NCBI GenBank assembly: GCA_943735955.1
Contig: OX030964.1
Location: forward strand, 5,650,056-5,714,055
DNA from: Piscicola geometra
Taxonomy: Eukaryota > Annelida > Clitellata > Hirudinida > Piscicolidae
DNA length: 64,000 nt
Direction of reading: 5' to 3'
Position numbers and translations under genes: made by a program. The notes below the pieces were generated by a model. It had not been told where the DNA came from. It ran no database searches and was given only the letters and a program-made list of their open reading frames with translations. Below, in pieces: positions 62,536 through 64,000 of this stretch (positions within the stretch are counted from its first letter, which is position 1; every line of letters begins with the position of its first letter).

Positions 62536-64000
62536 TTACTCCTTTTTCGTTTCAGATCGGTTGTAGATGATGGGCGGGTTGCGGATCTTGCCTCTGTACA
62601 CAAAGGGTATTTTGTTTCGGGGAGGGGCGTAAAACTGTCCATCACCCGGGTAGGTTTCCCTGCGGCGGTAAGGGGCGGCGTAGTGAGGGGGTGGTTGTAT
62701 GTAGGGGGCGGGGCGTCTGTAGTAGGAACCCTCGGGCGGGTAGTCTTGATAATCATCCCTCTTGTAGTAGAACGACTCCTTGTAGTCGATTCGTTCCGGG
62801 TAGTAAGAGGGGGGTCGCGGAGGGTAGTCGTCGTAGTACCTGCGTGCTTCTGGTGAGCGTTCGTATACGCGTCTGGCCATGGGTGGGAAGGGACGATGGT
62901 GGATGGGTCGTGGAGGGGAGTGCCAGTCGTGGGAGCGAGGGTAATGGGGCAGATGTGGGGGTGACTGGCGACCCGGGGAGAACTCCTTGGAGCGGTAGAC
63001 CCTCAGAGGCAGCAGCTTGTTGGGTGGTGGGGGTGAGCGCATTCGGGGAGAGGGTGCTTTGCGTCCTGAAACACTGCGTTGTTGGTAGGCGAGGGGAGTC
63101 CTGCGGCTGTCGGAGGAGGGTCTCCTGACCGGTCTCCTCCGTGGCTGCCTCTGCTGCACACTCTCCATCGAGGAACTGCGAGATGATGAAGAGGAGGTTG
63201 TCTTCTTCTTCTTCTTCTTCAGCATCACCTTTCTCCTCTCTGCATCACTCTGCGACTCTGACGACGATCCTCCACTCGACGAACTGCCCGTCGACTCGTG
63301 TGCCCTCGAAGGCGCCCTTCTCTCTCGTCGTTGTTGTCGCTGTGCTGGTGGTAGCGGAGACCTTCTGAGTGGAGGTCTGATCGGACTCAATGACCTCTCC
63401 ACTGGCCTCTGAACCGCCTTCTCTTCCTCCTCCTCTTCCTCATCTTCATCATCATCTCTCTTCTCGGGTGAGTGACTCCTCGACCTTGAACTACCCGCCT
63501 TCTCCACCGACTGACCAGCCTCCTTCTGAGGACTCCTGCAGGGTGGAGTGGGTGGAGTGCGACCGAGCAGACGAGTCCTGGAGATGCTGACAGGCGATGA
63601 CTCCTCCTCCTCCTCCTCCTCCTCAGAATCCCTCCTCGAGTGCTTCCTGCGCGGCGAGATGCTTAAACTCCTGCGATCACTGCGAGGCTCTATTGGCCGC
63701 TTCTTCAACTCCACGCCAAAGTGAGGACTCTTGCCCCCCTTCTCGCCACCGCTGACGGGTGAGGTGGAAGAGGAATGCTGCTGCGGAGGAGTTTTCCTGG
63801 CGTCCGCGTTCTTGCTCACCGACTGCACCATGCTCTTGACGTGCCTCGAGGAGTTGTTCCTACCCTCAGAGGCACTCGAGGCGTCGTCGTCGATGCAGTG
63901 GTCGCGAACAGGACTGATCGACCACTTGATCGCCTTGGTGCGGTCGGGTGAGATGGAGTAGCGAGGGTACTTGATGGGAGAGCGGTAGTGTCCTCTGGGG
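62536..64000 (-). CDS. Arg/Ser-rich nuclear protein, C-terminal part (runs off the window)
   Basis: A single open frame on the minus strand reads from the window edge (64000) to a TAA at 62538-62536, with no intron needed: about 487 codons. It has no upstream boundary, so this is only the C-terminal part of a larger protein. It is dense in SR/SP/RS motifs (SRSRSHSPEKR, RRSLSISPRRKHSRRDS), with acidic Glu runs, a Lys run (MLKKKKKK) and a C-terminal Tyr/Pro/Arg part (RRYYDDYPPRPP, YYKRDDYQDYPPEGSYYRRP). These features fit RS-domain splicing or speckle proteins such as SRRM, PPIG/NKTR or SREK-type proteins. No catalytic domain is in view, so the family is not assigned. It is unusually GC-rich compared with its neighbours. 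Confidence 0.75.
   Translation of the reverse strand, partial: PRGHYRSPIKYPRYSISPDRTKAIKWSISPVRDHCIDDDASSASEGRNNSSRHVKSMVQSVSKNADARKTPPQQHSSSTSPVSGGEKGGKSPHFGVELKKRPIEPRSDRRSLSISPRRKHSRRDSEEEEEEEESSPVSISRTRLLGRTPPTPPCRSPQKEAGQSVEKAGSSRSRSHSPEKRDDDEDEEEEEEEKAVQRPVERSLSPIRPPLRRSPLPPAQRQQRRERRAPSRAHESTGSSSSGGSSSESQSDAERRKVMLKKKKKKTTSSSSSRSSSMESVQQRQPRRRPVRRPSSDSRRTPLAYQQRSVSGRKAPSPRMRSPPPPNKLLPLRVYRSKEFSPGRQSPPHLPHYPRSHDWHSPPRPIHHRPFPPMARRVYERSPEARRYYDDYPPRPPSYYPERIDYKESFYYKRDDYQDYPPEGSYYRRPAPYIQPPPHYAAPYRRRETYPGDGQFYAPPRNKIPFVYRGKIRNPPIIYNRSETKKE

Noticed and set aside
62473..63961. Plus-strand frames across the Arg/Ser-rich gene
   Set aside because: Antisense shadows of a GC-rich coding strand; codon content supports the minus strand.

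Overview
This window is a 64 kb piece of an animal nuclear genome. The genes are split by many short spliceosomal introns, and the proteins are metazoan (TRIM-NHL ligase, TM9SF1, SLC25A46, AF9/ENL, TAF5L, a paired-like homeobox protein, a small serine palmitoyltransferase subunit). The sequence is AT-rich and unusually loaded with tri- and tetranucleotide microsatellites, minisatellites, tRNA-like SINEs and small DNA transposons. TRIM-NHL architecture and general gene style suggest a lophotrochozoan, possibly an annelid, but that placement is inference.

Layout, left to right: (1) 37-978 (-), C-terminal exons of a FAIM-like protein; (2) about 1-6.4 kb, repeat-rich spacer with a 12-bp minisatellite, SINEs, a long GAT microsatellite and a hAT-like MITE; (3) 6475-10462 (+), RING/B-box/coiled-coil/NHL ligase; (4) 11754-13914 (-), archease, with an AT-AC U12-type intron; (5) 14207-21698 (+), TM9SF1, head-to-head with archease across 292 bp; (6) about 22950-26219 (-), a FAAP100-like Fanconi core-complex protein; (7) 26731-31265 (+), SLC25A46, head-to-head with (6); (8) 32044-34498 (+), ribosomal protein S6; (9) 34838-35514, a Harbinger-like MITE; (10) 36846-44525 (+), a giant AF9/ENL homologue; (11) 44897-46160 (-), a paired-like homeobox gene; (12) 46607-53960 (+), a TAF5L/TAF5-type WD40 protein, head-to-head with (11); (13) 54639-60486 (+), a J-domain protein with two UBZ4-like C2HC zinc fingers; (14) 61445-61773 (+), a small subunit of serine palmitoyltransferase; (15) 62536-64000 (-), C-terminus of an Arg/Ser-rich protein.

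Exon structures were reconstructed by hand. For TRIM, archease, TM9SF1, SLC25A46, RPS6, AF9/ENL, the homeobox gene, TAF5L, the J-domain gene and the SPT subunit, all listed exons join in frame from start to stop. The neighbours look like ordinary, functionally unrelated housekeeping and regulatory genes, with no operon logic. Two themes cut across genes. Microsatellites have been captured as coding tracts (56 consecutive Asn codons in AF9/ENL; Asp tracts in the FAIM-like, TAF5L and J-domain proteins). Many introns carry G/T-rich repeats just after the donor and complementary C/A-rich repeats just before the acceptor.
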